Part shown: piece by piece, positions 6,307-14,575 of the stretch
Position numbering within the stretch: the stretch's first letter is position 1
Layout: each line of letters opens with the position of its first letter
NCBI GenBank assembly: GCA_036337015.1
Contig: JAYZEZ010000001.1
Coordinates: forward strand, 1-64,000
Origin: Casp-alpha2 sp036337015
GTDB lineage: Bacteria > Pseudomonadota > Alphaproteobacteria > Rhodospirillales > Casp-alpha2
Reading direction: 5' to 3'
DNA: 64,000 nt
Position numbers and translations under genes: made by a program
Notes under the pieces: model-generated
What the model was told of the DNA's origin: nothing
Databases searched by the model: none
Seen by the model: only the letters and a program-made list of their open reading frames with translations

Positions 6307-8906
6307 CCAAAGCAACAAAAATTAATAAAACTTATTTTATTTGTAGTTTTTTAACTTGTACTAAAGCCGTCTTTCAACACGAGCTTCGACTGCTATTGTT
6401 TGCCCCATTGAGTTACCTCTTTCAACTTGGTTTTTTACTAACTCTATCAGCATGTGTATTTCTAATTGCTGATTTTTATGCAACCGATGAGGCTTCAATC
6501 CAACCTATGTTGACCTTCTTGCCTTGGGTCGCATTAATCCTAGTCCCTGCCCTAGCGATGAGATCATGGATCGATGAACATAACGATCGAAGCGTAGAAT
6601 TGACAATGACACTCCCTATCCATTTGAACGCTGTCGTTATTGGTAAGTTCTTGTCTGGATTTACCGTTTTACTAATCACTCTTTTGTTTACCTTCCCAAT
6701 AGCAATAACAACTTATTATCTAGGTGATCCAGACCTCGGTGTGTTGTTTGCTGGGTACTTAGCTTCAGCACTTATGCTTGCTGTTTATTATGCAATTTCA
6801 TTGTTTGCCGCATCCTTGTCTCGAGATCAGGTTGGAGCGTTTGTTATCAGCTTAGCATTTCTTTTTTTACTCTTACTTTTAGGATGGGACGTTTTTGGAC
6901 GATTGCTTCATGGTCAGATCCCCCCTTCATTTATCGAAACTTTGAGCCTTTTTAGCCCAAAGACTTGGCTAGACAGGCTATCTAGAGGATTAATTGATGT
7001 ATCCGGTATTTTTTATGCTATTGCAGTTACAACTGCAGCACTTGTTGGATGTGGATTAATCATTCGCTCACGCTACCAAAATAATTCAAAAAGAAAGCTA
7101 GCTACCGTGGGGATTAAAATTTTATTAGGCTCTGTATTTCTTGGACTATTAATTCCATTATCCACAAAAGTTCCTGGTAATTTTGATTTTACTGCAGAAA
7201 AAGAATTTACACCTCACCAAGGAACTTTGGACGTAATAAAAAAGCTATCAGCGGGAACCAAGTTGACCCTTTACTGGAGTGCACAAGAACCAAGTGTACC
7301 TCCTCAAATCAAATCTCATGCACGCCGCATCATGAATCTTTTGAATACATTAGCTGCTCGCTCTGATGGAAGATTATCTATTCAAATTATAAATCCCGCA
7401 CCCGATACAGATCATGAATTAGAAGCACAAGGACTAGGAATAAAACGCATCCCTATGTCTTCGGGAGACCACTTTTATCTGGGAATGACATTTCAACAGA
7501 AGGGAAGAATAAGTTCCATCCCATACCTAGACCTAAGGCGTGATCGTCACCTGGAGTATGATATTGCTTTGGGATTAAATGGACTAGGGCGCACGCGAAC
7601 ACCAAAAATTGGCATTATCAGCCCCCTCATACCATCTACTGCAGCCACTGGAAATCGGATGGGAATGTCTTTTATAGCAGAGCTTAAGCGTGGCTATGAT
7701 TTAGCAATTATACCCCACTTCAAAAAGAATCTTCCAGCAGAGCTGGATGTTCTACTTCTCATTGATACCACAATTCTTAGACGAGAAATGCTTTACGCTA
7801 TTGATCAGTTTGTAATGAATGGAGGGGCCTTACTCGTCATGATGGATCCCTATCTTCGTTTTAACCGGGCTAGCAATATGATCAATCCTTCACCATCTAA
7901 GGAAATTAATGATATTTCTGACATACTTCAGAAATATGGTATCAAGTTTCTTGAAAAATCGATCGTTGGTGATGCTGCATTGGCCTCTGTCGTCGCTGAG
8001 CAAAGCCAAAAGAGGATGAGTTTTCCATTTTGGATGCGTATCCCAAAAAAGAATTTATCAAAAGATCATCCGGTAACAGCAGACTTAAATGAAGTGTTTA
8101 TGGTTGAAGCAGGTGCTTTAGAAATCACTAGAGATGGGCACGGTACCGCTTTGATCACTACAACAAATAACAGCGGCTCTTTAGATAGAAATAATTTTTT
8201 TGAGAAAAAACCACGTGAGCTAGCACAGGCCTTCGTCGCTGACAAACGTCAGCGCTCAATTGCAGCATACCTTAAAGGACCATATACCAGTGCGTTTGAA
8301 TCTTCACCTCAAAATATAACGAGTAAAAAACACCTTAAGCAGTCCAATGGACTCGGCGGTCCTATATTTGTCATTGCGGATGTAGATTGGCTATTTGACC
8401 CGTTTTCTCTTCAAAAATCGAACATTAGTGGACAACTAATTGTTCGTCCGCTGAATGACAATCTAGCCTTTCTTTTGAATATGGTCGAATATGCCAGCGG
8501 TGATGCTGCGCTTATCGCTATCAGATCAAGGGGACAACTTAAACGACCATTCAAGCGTGTCGCCCAATTGTTTTTAGCAGCAGAAGAAAAGTTCAAGGAA
8601 AAGGAAAAGTTACTTGTAGACAAGGTTTCCGAAATAGAAAGTAGAATTTCTCAATATACAAGATCTGTGGGTGATGGGAAGAAAGGCCACTTGTCTTTAG
8701 GAATAAAAGAAAACTTAAAGAAATTTCGTATGGAACTACTACCAGCTAGAAGAGAATTGCGATCAGTACGGCTAAAAATTAGGAATGAGGTCAACAGACT
8801 TGGTCGTCAATTAACACTCATTAACCTCCTTGCAGGCCCAATATTAGTTGCTTTTTGGGGTGTCCTGGTCATAAGTCTGCGTAGAAGAAAGCAATTTACT
8901 TCTTAA
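6303..8906 (+). CDS. Fused ABC-2 permease / GldG-like auxiliary protein
   Basis: An 867-aa membrane protein combining two parts that are often separate genes. Residues 1 to about 270 form a six-helix ABC-2 (GldF-like) permease. A membrane anchor near 275-290 is followed by a large extracytoplasmic GldG-like ABC_transp_aux domain beginning FTAEKEFTPHQGTLD. A charged coiled coil (about 755-840) leads to a C-terminal helix (LTLINLLAGPILVAFW) and a basic tail. Partner of the ATPase immediately upstream. The substrate is unknown. The DUF4340 gene that often completes such clusters is absent. Its stop overlaps that of the convergent LysR gene. Confidence 0.82.
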   Translation: MTKATKINKTYFICSFLTCTKAVFQHELRLLLFAPLSYLFQLGFLLTLSACVFLIADFYATDEASIQPMLTFLPWVALILVPALAMRSWIDEHNDRSVELTMTLPIHLNAVVIGKFLSGFTVLLITLLFTFPIAITTYYLGDPDLGVLFAGYLASALMLAVYYAISLFAASLSRDQVGAFVISLAFLFLLLLLGWDVFGRLLHGQIPPSFIETLSLFSPKTWLDRLSRGLIDVSGIFYAIAVTTAALVGCGLIIRSRYQNNSKRKLATVGIKILLGSVFLGLLIPLSTKVPGNFDFTAEKEFTPHQGTLDVIKKLSAGTKLTLYWSAQEPSVPPQIKSHARRIMNLLNTLAARSDGRLSIQIINPAPDTDHELEAQGLGIKRIPMSSGDHFYLGMTFQQKGRISSIPYLDLRRDRHLEYDIALGLNGLGRTRTPKIGIISPLIPSTAATGNRMGMSFIAELKRGYDLAIIPHFKKNLPAELDVLLLIDTTILRREMLYAIDQFVMNGGALLVMMDPYLRFNRASNMINPSPSKEINDISDILQKYGIKFLEKSIVGDAALASVVAEQSQKRMSFPFWMRIPKKNLSKDHPVTADLNEVFMVEAGALEITRDGHGTALITTTNNSGSLDRNNFFEKKPRELAQAFVADKRQRSIAAYLKGPYTSAFESSPQNITSKKHLKQSNGLGGPIFVIADVDWLFDPFSLQKSNISGQLIVRPLNDNLAFLLNMVEYASGDAALIAIRSRGQLKRPFKRVAQLFLAAEEKFKEKEKLLVDKVSEIESRISQYTRSVGDGKKGHLSLGIKENLKKFRMELLPARRELRSVRLKIRNEVNRLGRQLTLINLLAGPILVAFWGVLVISLRRRKQFTS

Positions 8907-9832
8907 TCAACTGAAAGACTACCAAGACGTTTTTCTAATTCTCCTGATTTCTTTAGCTCCTTAACAATACCAATCATTACATTAGCTAATGGCATCATTG
9001 GCTCACTAGGAGACCAAACGAGTCCGACCGGATGACTAATCTCTGGTTCAACCAAGTCTATTGCTTTAACGCCAGGAAAGTGTCCAGGCATACGAATAAA
9101 GTGCTTAGGAATTATTGTTACTAATTCAGCAAACATTACGTGAAAAATCAAATTAAGGATTGAGTCTGAAGCAGTAACAGTGTGTTTTGGCTTAACACCA
9201 ACACTTTCAAAAGCCTGGTCCACTATTTTTCGTTCATGCATTGATTCGTGCAAGAGGCAAAGTGGTAATTTTGCAGAATCCTTCCAAGTAATGCTATTTA
9301 AATCTTTATATTCTTCTGTATCAGGAACTAGGAGACTAAGTCGCTCATCGTATATAGGTAGGGTGCCTAGACCAGCTAATTCTGCTTCTTTTAAATAGGT
9401 AATACCTACATCCAAGGAAAAATCATTAAGACCTATTTTTGTCTGTTCTATACCAAGGAACTGAATATCGACTTCTACACCAGGATGTTTCTTAGTTAAG
9501 AGATGGCTAAATATTGGAAGAATTGGTGAACTATTTGGCATTGCACCTAGACGCAACCTACCCTCAAAGTTTTCACGCATTCCAGATAATTCGACTAGCA
9601 TTGCATCCCGTTGCGAGATAACACGCTCAGCCCACTCTATAACACGATGACCTTCTTCCGTTAAACCCATGAAACGCCTTCCTCGCTTCACAATAGGAAC
9701 GCCAAGAGTTAGTTCAAATTGCTTAATTGCGCTTGATAAACTTGGTTGCGAGACATTACAATGTTCAGCCGCACGCCCAAAATGCTCTTCTTTTGCCAAA
9801 GCAACAAGGTATTGTAATTGCCTAAAGAACAT
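8903..9832 (-). CDS. LysR-family transcriptional regulator
   Basis: A 309-aa LysR-type regulator. The N-terminal winged helix-turn-helix (FGRAAEHCNVSQPSLSSAIKQ, residues about 18-38) is textbook, followed by the linker helix and a periplasmic-binding-like effector domain. The ribosome site ggaaggg precedes the ATG. It is transcribed away from the PanB-like gene at 10191, the usual arrangement for a LysR protein and its target, so it probably controls that gene and itself. A near-perfect palindrome lies at 9858-9882 in the shared region. Its 3' end overlaps the stop of the convergent permease gene by a few bases. Confidence 0.88.
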   Translation of the reverse strand: MFFRQLQYLVALAKEEHFGRAAEHCNVSQPSLSSAIKQFELTLGVPIVKRGRRFMGLTEEGHRVIEWAERVISQRDAMLVELSGMRENFEGRLRLGAMPNSSPILPIFSHLLTKKHPGVEVDIQFLGIEQTKIGLNDFSLDVGITYLKEAELAGLGTLPIYDERLSLLVPDTEEYKDLNSITWKDSAKLPLCLLHESMHERKIVDQAFESVGVKPKHTVTASDSILNLIFHVMFAELVTIIPKHFIRMPGHFPGVKAIDLVEPEISHPVGLVWSPSEPMMPLANVMIGIVKELKKSGELEKRLGSLSVD

Positions 9833-10190
9833 TCTTCCCTTCCTATGTTACTATCAATGAAATTTTTAAATAAAAATTTTCATCGCTAAAAACTATGTTA
9901 GTCGATATTTAATAAAATCTACCTATTAATATCTTTGGTTTATAGCAAGACATTTTGTAATTTCAACAACAAAACTTTAAAATCACTAAAAAAGTTAAGA
10001 ATCTAAAATTTCGAAATAATATTAGGCAATACCAATTGTTAGTTTTGTTTTATCTATCAATGAGTTAAGCCTTGTTGCACTAGTCTTGTTGATAGTAAAC
10101 TATTTTTAAGTTGACTTAATAGCTAATGCTATTTACGCGTCGCTAATATGAAGAAATAAAATATTAATTATTATCAGGGAGTAAATAATA
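9833..10190. promoter_or_regulatory. Divergent regulatory region, LysR / PanB-like genes
   Basis: 358 bp without a gene between two divergently transcribed genes. It must hold both promoters. A near-perfect palindrome (tgaaatttttaaataaaaattttca, 9858-9882) 26 nt from the LysR start is a candidate autoregulatory site, though it is made only of A and T in its core. No convincing -35/-10 pair was assigned. Confidence 0.4.
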
Positions 10191-11102
10191 ATGTCACAAC
10201 CTCGGGTTACGATCCGGTCACTTATGAAGAAAATGGAAAAAGGCGAGCAAATCGTTGAAATGGCAATCTACGATTACCGTAGTGCTGTAATTGCCGACCG
10301 TGAGGATATTGATATCCTTTGTGTCTCAGACACTGGCGGAATGATTTTATTCGGTCATCAAAGCACCGTAACTGTAACCTTTGACGAGGTTATGATGATG
10401 GCAAAAGCAATTGACCGTGGAAGCTCACGTGCCATGAGAATGGTGGATATGCCTTATTGGAGTTATCACATTTCGCCGGAACAAGCAGTCGATAACGCTG
10501 GAAGATTTGTTCACGAAGCTAATACAGAAGTTATGAAATGTGAAGGAAACTATAACCACGCTAAAAACATCGAAGCTATTATTAAGGCAGGAATTCCAGT
10601 ACAGGGACACATTGGAATAACCCCAATGCGCATCCCACAACAGGGTGGTGTTTTTGCAAAAGGAAAAACTTCTGATGGCACTGGTTACTTAGACGGAGCT
10701 AAAGCAATCGTTGATGATGCTCAGGCAATGGTTGATGCCGGGTGTTTTTCTGTCCTTTGTGAAGTAACATCTGAAGAAGTATGTCAATATTTGGCTGAAA
10801 CTCTTCCCGTTCCAGTGATTAGTCTTGGCGCAGGCAGTAGAGCTGATGGTGTTCATATTATTACGTCTGATCTTTTCCACCTTTGGGAAGAGTTCGTTCC
10901 TAGACACTCAAAAATCTATACAGATATGATTCCTATTATTGAAGATGTATTTAGGCGCTATAGAGATGAAGTGCGTGAGCACGTGTATCCAGGCCCCGAA
11001 CATACTGTTTTCATGTCTGATGATGAAATTGAGAAATTCGCCAAAGATATGAAATGGGATAGCAAGCTCGAAGAGCTTGAACAGAAAAAGAGTAAAAAAT
11101 AA
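10191..11102 (+). CDS. PanB-like ketopantoate hydroxymethyltransferase family protein
   Basis: A 303-aa TIM-barrel protein of the PanB (3-methyl-2-oxobutanoate hydroxymethyltransferase) family. Metal-ligand aspartates are present (VSDTGG, Asp47; VDMPY, Asp86), as are the KCEG lysine and glutamate (116, 118), the GHIGITP segment and LGAGSRADG. At the catalytic-base position, E. coli PanB has LECVP, whereas this protein has LCEVT (190-191), placing Cys where Glu is expected with Glu one residue later. It may therefore be a paralogue acting on another 2-oxoacid or lyase substrate. No panC is nearby. Strong ribosome site agggag. Divergent from a LysR regulator; ends in a strong terminator. Confidence 0.75.
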   Translation: MSQPRVTIRSLMKKMEKGEQIVEMAIYDYRSAVIADREDIDILCVSDTGGMILFGHQSTVTVTFDEVMMMAKAIDRGSSRAMRMVDMPYWSYHISPEQAVDNAGRFVHEANTEVMKCEGNYNHAKNIEAIIKAGIPVQGHIGITPMRIPQQGGVFAKGKTSDGTGYLDGAKAIVDDAQAMVDAGCFSVLCEVTSEEVCQYLAETLPVPVISLGAGSRADGVHIITSDLFHLWEEFVPRHSKIYTDMIPIIEDVFRRYRDEVREHVYPGPEHTVFMSDDEIEKFAKDMKWDSKLEELEQKKSKK

Positions 11103-11106
11103 ATAT

Positions 11107-11143
11107 AAGGGCTTAGAGACTTTTCTCTAAGCCCTTGTTTTTT
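11107..11143 (+). terminator. Strong intrinsic terminator after PanB-like gene
   Basis: A perfect 13-bp stem (aagggcttagaga with tctctaagccctt), CTTT loop, then GTTTTTT. It begins 5 nt after the stop. Confidence 0.93.
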
Positions 11144-11186
11144 CTACAGCTTAAAATCCACCACGAAATTTAAAGGACAAACTTCG

Positions 11187-11579
11187 TCAGGCTTTATTTG
11201 ATATTTCTATTAAGTTCTTATCTGGATCTCTAACATAAATTGATATAATAGGACCCGTTGCCCCCGTCTTCTGGATAGGCCCGCTCTCAATTACGATATT
11301 ATTTTTAGAGAAAATATTTTGCCACTCTTCAATAGTTGTAGAACTCAAAAAGCAAATATCCACTGCCCCAGAAACAGGATTAACTGCATGTGGTTTATAT
11401 GGTGAGTTTGCGTAATGCAGGTTAATCTTCTGTTCGCCAAACTTAAGTGACTTCCGAACCCCACTCCCATCAGATGGAGAGAACTCGTCTAACGTCATTC
11501 CTAAAATATTACAATAAAAGGAAATAGTTTTTTCCAAGTCACTTGCTGTCAAAACGATATGATCTATTGAAGTCAACAT
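11187..11579 (-). CDS. VOC (glyoxalase/dioxygenase) superfamily protein
   Basis: A 130-aa single-domain protein of the vicinal-oxygen-chelate fold. The start reads IDHIVLTASDLEKTISFY, with His7 as the first metal ligand. FGEQKINLHYA contributes a central histidine, and the C-terminal DPDKNLIEIS carries the final glutamate. It resembles the virulence-protein-like VOC group common in Proteobacteria, whose substrates are mostly unknown. It stands alone between a convergent terminator and the tRNA-derived repeat at 11720. No nearby gene suggests a pathway. Confidence 0.82.
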   Translation of the reverse strand: MLTSIDHIVLTASDLEKTISFYCNILGMTLDEFSPSDGSGVRKSLKFGEQKINLHYANSPYKPHAVNPVSGAVDICFLSSTTIEEWQNIFSKNNIVIESGPIQKTGATGPIISIYVRDPDKNLIEISNKA

Positions 11580-11680
11580 GATTTATATTTTCACATAAGA
11601 GAACAAGTTTTGAAAATATATTTCTTCCTTTTTTAGTTTTGAACATCCATATTTGGGCTAGCAAAGATCAATCAAAAATT

Positions 11681-11711
11681 AGCCCCCAATAACTTAAAGT
11701 TATCAGGGGCT
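11681..11711 (-). terminator. Leftward terminator beyond the partial tRNA-Lys
   Basis: Read on the minus strand, agcccctgataact and agttattgggggct form a stem followed by AATTTTT. It sits where the terminator of a leftward tRNA-Lys gene would be, although only the 3' half of that tRNA remains here. This fits the partial copy being the original chromosomal tRNA end. Confidence 0.75.
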
Positions 11712-11719
11712 TAATATAT

Positions 11720-11755
11720 TAGGCGCTACAGGGATCGAACCTGTGACAACCTGAT
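11720..11755 (-). repeat. Partial tRNA-Lys copy, candidate att site
   Basis: A 36-bp sequence identical to 14579-14614, the 3' half of the intact tRNA-Lys gene from the anticodon stem to the discriminator base, in the same orientation. The identity stops abruptly on both sides, and the acceptor 5' strand and D arm are missing, so it is not a functional tRNA. The encoded CCA found in the intact gene is absent here. Confidence 0.9.
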
Positions 11756-11810
11756 ACTTTATCAGGTTGTTAATCATACTCGCAGTCAATTACAGCAAGA
11801 ATATAGATAA

Positions 11811-11830
11811 TAGGTGACAAGTAGGTGACA
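11811..11830. repeat. Two direct TAGGTGACA repeats inside the left boundary
   Basis: TAGGTGACA occurs at 11811-11819 and 11822-11830, an 11-bp period of one helical turn, 56 nt inside the partial tRNA copy. Short direct repeats spaced like this near an att core are typical of integrase or excisionase arm sites. They end next to an ATG that opens into a stop after five codons. Confidence 0.4.
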
Positions 11831-11975
11831 TATGGCAGAGAAAACTTAAATGTCTTTGCAGACTTCAAACATTCTTCTTGGTTATCTTGTTAATCATTTA
11901 GCAACTTTAATGTTGTAATAAAGGTATGCGCAAAAATTTGGTTGCGTATTTAAGTTAAAAAGTTTGGAGAATTTA

Positions 11976-13697
11976 ATGCGCTATTCTCAGTTTCTTTCTG
12001 AAACCAATGTCGGAAGCCAAACGATAAGTTATAATCTACTTACACCTAAAGTCGTCGAGGGCGATCCTGATTCGCTAAAGCCAAAGAAAATTAAAACGAC
12101 ACCGCGTCAAGCTGCGGAGCTATTGGGGCCGTTTGCTTATGTTCGTATTTTGGAACAACTTAAAGCGGTAGTACCGCTTTCAGCATATCTTATGCTTTTT
12201 CTAGTTTTTGTATTGCGTCAACCAATTGATTCTGCATTCTCACTTGTTCTTGGTTTGATTGCCGTGGTTATTGGACTTGCGGTATTCATGGAAGGTTTGA
12301 ATACTGGGCTTATGCCTTTCGGTACAATTATTGGAAATAACCTTCCACGAAAGGCTTCGATGCCTGTGCTTTTGGTTATCATTGGGATTTTAGGTGTCGG
12401 CGTTACTTTTGCAGAGCCTGCAATTGGTGCCCTACAAGCATTTGGTGGATCAGTCAATGTCGAAACGGCGCCATATCTATTTGAGCTTCTCAATAACTGG
12501 ACCTTACAACTTGTACTTATTGTTGGTGGAGGAGTTGGTTTGGCTGCGATTCTCGGAACTCTTCGTTTTGTCAATGGATGGTCTTTAAAACCACTTATAT
12601 ATTTAACGTTTATACCCATCGTAGCTCTTTCTGCGTATTGTTGGTTAGATCCAAATTTAAAAAGTATCTTAGGTCTTGCATGGGATTGTGGTGCGGTGAC
12701 GACAGGTCCGGTTACAGTTCCTCTTGTGCTTTCGTTAGGTATTGGAATTGCGAATGCAGCTGGAAAAGGAGATTCTTCCATGTCTGGTTTTGGGGTAGTC
12801 ACTTTGGCATCGTTGTTCCCAATTCTAGCTGTTTTGTGTTTGGCGATATTTGTTTCTCTCTCTGTTAGCCCCGAGCAAATTATAGCTGCTGCATCTGCAA
12901 GTAAGGCAATAGCTTCCGGCCAAGCTGCCCTGGAGCCAAGTATATGGGATCAAACACCTTTAGTAGAAATTGTCCTTGGTGTACGCGCAATCCTTCCTCT
13001 AGTGCTTTTCTTAATGTTCGTTCTATTTATAGTTTTACGCTCAACTTTGCCTAACAAAATGATAACAACATATGGTTTGACCTTGTCAATTCTTGGTATG
13101 TGCATTTTTAATGTTGGCCTTACGTATGGTCTCGGAGCGATTGGTGCCCAAGCTGGAAACGTGCTGCCTGCAGCTTTCATGGAGCTTCCTATAAGCAAGT
13201 TTTCACCTATTTATCCAGAAGTTGTTGGGCTTATTTTAGTGATCGGTTTTGCCTGGTTATTAGGGTTTGGTGCAACCTTGGCTGAACCCGCGCTAAATGC
13301 ACTTGGTCTAACAGTGCAAAATCTGACTAATGGTGCTTTTAAAAAGTCGATGTTGATGTTTAGTGTGGCTGGTGGCGTATCTGTGGGAATAGCGCTTGGC
13401 GTAGCTAAACTAATATTTTCAATTGATCTTATGACCTTGCTACTACCCCTTTATCTTATTGGGATCTTGATGACTATATTTTCAACTGAAGAATTTGTTA
13501 ATGTAGCTTGGGATAGTGCAGGCGTTACTACTGGTCCTGTTACGGTACCTCTAGTCCTAGCGATGGGGCTTGGTCTAGGTAACGCGGTTTCTGCCGTCGA
13601 AGGTTTTGGAATTCTATCACTTGCTAGTATATGCCCTATCGTTGCCGTTCTTGGCATGGGTTTAGTCATTCAGTTCAAACACAAAACGGATTCATAA
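11976..13697 (+). CDS. DUF1538 multi-pass membrane protein with duplicated halves
   Basis: A 573-aa integral membrane protein with about 12-14 hydrophobic segments. Two homologous halves are obvious: FAEPAIGALQ and LAEPALNALG, then AWDCGAVTTGPVTVPLVL and AWDSAGVTTGPVTVPLVL, each followed by a GFGxxxLAS motif. This is the DUF1538 family, thought to be a transporter although its substrate is unknown. The start is the ATG at 11976 with ggaga five bases upstream; a TTG four codons earlier is less likely. Two P-II-like genes follow on the same strand, suggesting small-protein gating as with AmtB-GlnK. Confidence 0.8.
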   Translation: MRYSQFLSETNVGSQTISYNLLTPKVVEGDPDSLKPKKIKTTPRQAAELLGPFAYVRILEQLKAVVPLSAYLMLFLVFVLRQPIDSAFSLVLGLIAVVIGLAVFMEGLNTGLMPFGTIIGNNLPRKASMPVLLVIIGILGVGVTFAEPAIGALQAFGGSVNVETAPYLFELLNNWTLQLVLIVGGGVGLAAILGTLRFVNGWSLKPLIYLTFIPIVALSAYCWLDPNLKSILGLAWDCGAVTTGPVTVPLVLSLGIGIANAAGKGDSSMSGFGVVTLASLFPILAVLCLAIFVSLSVSPEQIIAAASASKAIASGQAALEPSIWDQTPLVEIVLGVRAILPLVLFLMFVLFIVLRSTLPNKMITTYGLTLSILGMCIFNVGLTYGLGAIGAQAGNVLPAAFMELPISKFSPIYPEVVGLILVIGFAWLLGFGATLAEPALNALGLTVQNLTNGAFKKSMLMFSVAGGVSVGIALGVAKLIFSIDLMTLLLPLYLIGILMTIFSTEEFVNVAWDSAGVTTGPVTVPLVLAMGLGLGNAVSAVEGFGILSLASICPIVAVLGMGLVIQFKHKTDS

Positions 13698-13734
13698 GCA
13701 GACTAGTAAATTTCTGAAAACAAGGGTAAATATT

Positions 13735-14115
13735 ATGGCTAAAAGAAATATCACTTATCTATCGGAAACTAATTTAATAACCTGTGTTTTACAGACTGGC
13801 CTTGCTGAAGGTGTTCTAGATGCTGCAAAAAACTGCGGTGCACAAGGAGCAACTATCAGCCTAGCCCGTGGCACGGGAATTCGTGAACGTATGGGCCTGA
13901 TGGGGGTAGCTATCGACGAGCAAAAGGAAGTTATTCGCATAATTGTATCTGATGAACAGGCCAATAGGGTGTTTGACGCTATGTACTTGGCAGGCAAACT
14001 CGACACCCCTGGCAAAGGGATTATGTTCATGACTAAACTTGATAGAGTTGCAACATATATACCGCAAGATGTTTTAAAAAATATAGCCCAAGTGGATCAA
14101 AAGAATGCTAGTTGA
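13735..14115 (+). CDS. P-II-like regulatory protein (DUF1538 partner)
   Basis: A 126-aa protein with a P-II-type ferredoxin-like fold: first strand LITCVLQTGLAEGVLDAAK, a glycine/arginine-rich loop ARGTGIRERMG where the T-loop would be, then EVIRIIVSDEQANRVFDAM and GKGIMFMTKLDRV matching the C-terminal strand. The T-loop is short and lacks the tyrosine that is uridylylated in GlnB/GlnK, so control by GlnD is unlikely. It lies 37 bp after the DUF1538 gene and overlaps the next P-II-like gene. Probably binds a small ligand and modulates the membrane protein; this role is inferred. Confidence 0.72.
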   Translation: MAKRNITYLSETNLITCVLQTGLAEGVLDAAKNCGAQGATISLARGTGIRERMGLMGVAIDEQKEVIRIIVSDEQANRVFDAMYLAGKLDTPGKGIMFMTKLDRVATYIPQDVLKNIAQVDQKNAS

Positions 14116-14401
14116 AATTGGAGCATTGGTCGAAAAACATAGTGGTCAGGAAATACTTCAATCTGTTAAAGATGTTGATGGAGTAGTTTGTATAACATTA
14201 GAAACAGGGCGGGCTAGTGATCTTATTATTGAACGCCAATTTGGCGATTTCGGAGAAACTGCCATAGTAAGTATTCTTGCAGAATCGTCAAAGAAAGACG
14301 AAGTGTTCAGTTCCCTTTTTGAGGCTTGTGAGCTTGAACGGAAACAACAAGGGCTGATCTTTATGACACCCGATATTATTAAGTCTAGTATGCCATCCTA
14401 G
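14105..14401 (+). CDS. Second, shorter P-II-like protein
   Basis: A 98-aa protein starting inside the end of the preceding gene (11-base overlap, different frame), so co-translated. It contains LEKHSGQ-like helix residues, SDLIIERQFGDFGETAIVSI as the paired strand and loop region, and ends with a P-II-like QQGLIFMT strand similar to GIMFMT in its neighbour. The fold assignment is weaker than for the upstream protein. It may form heteromers with it or serve as a second sensor for the DUF1538 protein. Confidence 0.62.
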   Translation: MLVEIGALVEKHSGQEILQSVKDVDGVVCITLETGRASDLIIERQFGDFGETAIVSILAESSKKDEVFSSLFEACELERKQQGLIFMTPDIIKSSMPS

Positions 14402-14536
14402 GTTTCATCTATTTCTTTCTAATACTTTAACTTATTTTCAATAGAGTAAGTTTGTTTTGAAAGTGCATGCAAGCCCTTCTCCACATTTTATGATTTTTTA
14501 TCCCTTTGGTATCCCTTTGAGGGATTTACAAAAAAC

Positions 14537-14568
14537 CAAGGGGCCAGACATTTCTGTCTAACCCCTTG
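14537..14568 (-). terminator. Leftward terminator of tRNA-Lys
   Basis: A 14-bp near-perfect stem (caaggggttagaca / tgtctggccccttg on the minus strand) is followed by GGTTTTTTG on the minus strand. It lies 8 nt beyond the tRNA 3' end. On the plus strand it is not followed by a T-run, though it may still help to end the DUF1538/P-II transcript. Confidence 0.85.
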
Positions 14569-14575
14569 ATTTATT

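Larger units (their letters stand above)
11580..11975. other. Intergenic region holding the left boundary of a tRNA-flanked block
   Basis: 396 bp without a gene. From left to right it holds a leftward terminator (11681-11711), the partial tRNA-Lys copy (11720-11755), an 8-bp inverted repeat continuing from it (aacctgat-acttt-atcaggtt, 11749-11769), two direct TAGGTGACA repeats, and an imperfect inverted repeat (tatgcgcaa 11925-11933 with ttgcgtat 11942-11949) just before the DUF1538 gene. No intact integrase is present; the ATG at 11832 is closed by a stop after five codons. Confidence 0.6.

Noticed and set aside
11832..11849. ATG starting MAEK next to the TAGGTGACA repeats, considered as an integrase start
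   Set aside because: It meets a stop after five codons and no recombinase motif follows in any frame.
12218..12802. A 194-aa open frame on the minus strand inside the DUF1538 gene
   Set aside because: It is a shadow of a real membrane-protein gene, has a Pro/Thr/Ser-rich, low-complexity translation and no ribosome site.
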